Shown here piece after piece: positions 6,097 through 6,732 of a stretch of 6,732 nt of DNA. The position numbers were made by a program, and so were the translations under genes. Positions within the stretch are counted from its first letter, which is position 1. Each line of letters opens with the position of its first letter. Below the pieces are notes generated by a model, which did no database searches, was not told the origin of the DNA, and was given only the letters and a program-made list of their open reading frames with translations. Origin of the DNA: Anaerolineales bacterium (GTDB lineage Bacteria; Chloroflexota; Anaerolineae; Anaerolineales; Villigracilaceae); assembly GCA_025056515.1 (NCBI GenBank), contig JANWWB010000241.1, positions 1 through 6,732 on the forward strand. Direction: 5' to 3'.

Positions 6097-6732
6097 TTAC
6101 ACGGGACTCAAACTTAACCAATATACGCTGACAGCGAAAAGTAAGATAAAACCAAGAATACGACGGACGGTAGCGTTCGAAAACCGGTTCGCACCCAAAT
6201 GGCTACCTATCAAAGCTCCAAGCAAGCCGACAACGAGCAACAAGAAGCCGGATTCACCGAACGAAAAAGTGCCGACCGCCAGACGACCGGCCACTCCACT
6301 CAACGAATTCAGGGCGATGAACGCTCCGGCCGAGGCAGCAGCTTGCTTGGATGTCCCCCAACCGGTCAATACAATGAGCGGAGCCAGGAAAATGCCTCCT
6401 CCAATCCCGACTATGCCAGAAAGCAAACCGATAACTGCTCCACTCCCTAGCGCTGCTACCAAGGGAACGGGACGAAGCGCTCGATCTGTTTTTTCCGAAA
6501 GTACTGGGAAGAAAATCATTCGCAGAGCTACACAAGTCAGAATGGCGTAAAGAAGGACAAAATAGACTTGATCACTCACACGCAAAGTTCCACCCAAGAA
6601 AGCCGTCGGGATCGAGGTCAACAAGAAAGGAACAAGCAACTTTGGGCGGAAATGTCCGGCGCGCAAATAACCGAGAAAAGCAACCACCGAAACCGCAATA
6701 TTCAACACCAACGCCGTGCTCGCCATGACCTT
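6097..6732 (-). CDS. Sulfite exporter TauE/SafE family (TSUP) permease, C-terminal 211 residues (start beyond window)
   Basis: This is an inner-membrane transporter of the TSUP superfamily, whose members move sulfite, sulfonates or other small anions and some organic sulfur compounds; the substrate here is unknown. The frame stays open to the right edge (AAG GTC ATG...), so the ATG at 6724-6726 is internal. About 40-60 residues with the first family repeat are missing. The second repeat is clear: GLLSGIVGIGGGIFLAPL, then ALNSLSGVAGRL. About six hydrophobic segments are visible (IAVSVVAFLGYL; LLVPFLL; VLLYAILTCVAL; PLVAALGSGAVIGLL; FLLLVVGLLGALIG; ILGFILLFAVSVYW). The protein ends 2 nt before the DUF364 start, indicating an operon. 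No internal damage is visible. Confidence 0.9.
   Translation of the reverse strand, partial: KVMASTALVLNIAVSVVAFLGYLRAGHFRPKLLVPFLLTSIPTAFLGGTLRVSDQVYFVLLYAILTCVALRMIFFPVLSEKTDRALRPVPLVAALGSGAVIGLLSGIVGIGGGIFLAPLIVLTGWGTSKQAAASAGAFIALNSLSGVAGRLAVGTFSFGESGFLLLVVGLLGALIGSHLGANRFSNATVRRILGFILLFAVSVYWLSLSPV

Noticed and set aside
5705..6550. Long plus-strand frame of 281 residues
   Set aside because: It lies antisense to two well-recognised genes (DUF364 and TauE-like) and its translation is low-complexity, Arg/Pro/Thr-rich shadow sequence.

Overview
The window looks like a bacterial chromosome of moderate GC, most plausibly from a Chloroflexota/Anaerolineae-type lineage. That assignment is an inference. 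It rests on a double-length NitT/TauT-type permease, a crcB plus DUF190-CBS type module and a DUF4213/DUF364 protein, not on any rRNA or marker gene. Every gene except one reads on the minus strand. Intact coding sequence covers only about 54% of the window. The rest is three gaps of more than 600 bp and one pseudogene locus.

Layout from left to right. (1) 1-1123, minus: N-terminal 374 residues of a two-domain NitT/TauT-type ABC permease, cut by the window edge. (2) 1124-1766: gap with no convincing gene. (3) 1767-2768, minus: a decayed fluoride-response locus. It has a sigma70-type promoter, a fluoride riboswitch (crcB RNA motif) overlapping an intrinsic terminator, an N-terminal fragment of the fluoride channel gene crcB, and then the C-terminal CBS-domain half of a second protein. 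The two gene fragments are joined by an apparent deletion, and the join is further damaged by a +1 shift in a seven-G run and an in-frame amber stop. (4) 2823-3263, minus: intact thioredoxin-coupled arsenate reductase arsC. (5) 3264-3996: long gap carrying an extended -10 promoter for the next gene. (6) 3997-4677, plus: UPF0173 metallo-beta-lactamase-fold hydrolase with a strong terminator. (7) 4716-5317: gap between convergent genes with nothing recognisable. (8) 5318-6094 and 6097-6732, minus: a DUF4213/DUF364 protein lying 2 nt after a TauE/SafE (TSUP) permease, which runs off the right edge.

Functionally this is a set of small-anion and metal housekeeping or stress genes: fluoride (now broken), arsenate, a sulfonate/nitrate-type importer and a TSUP exporter with a putative metal-chelation partner. 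I see no wholly new system. The most notable object is the riboswitch that still has a promoter and terminator but whose target genes are ruined, and whose own pseudoknot carries a mismatch.
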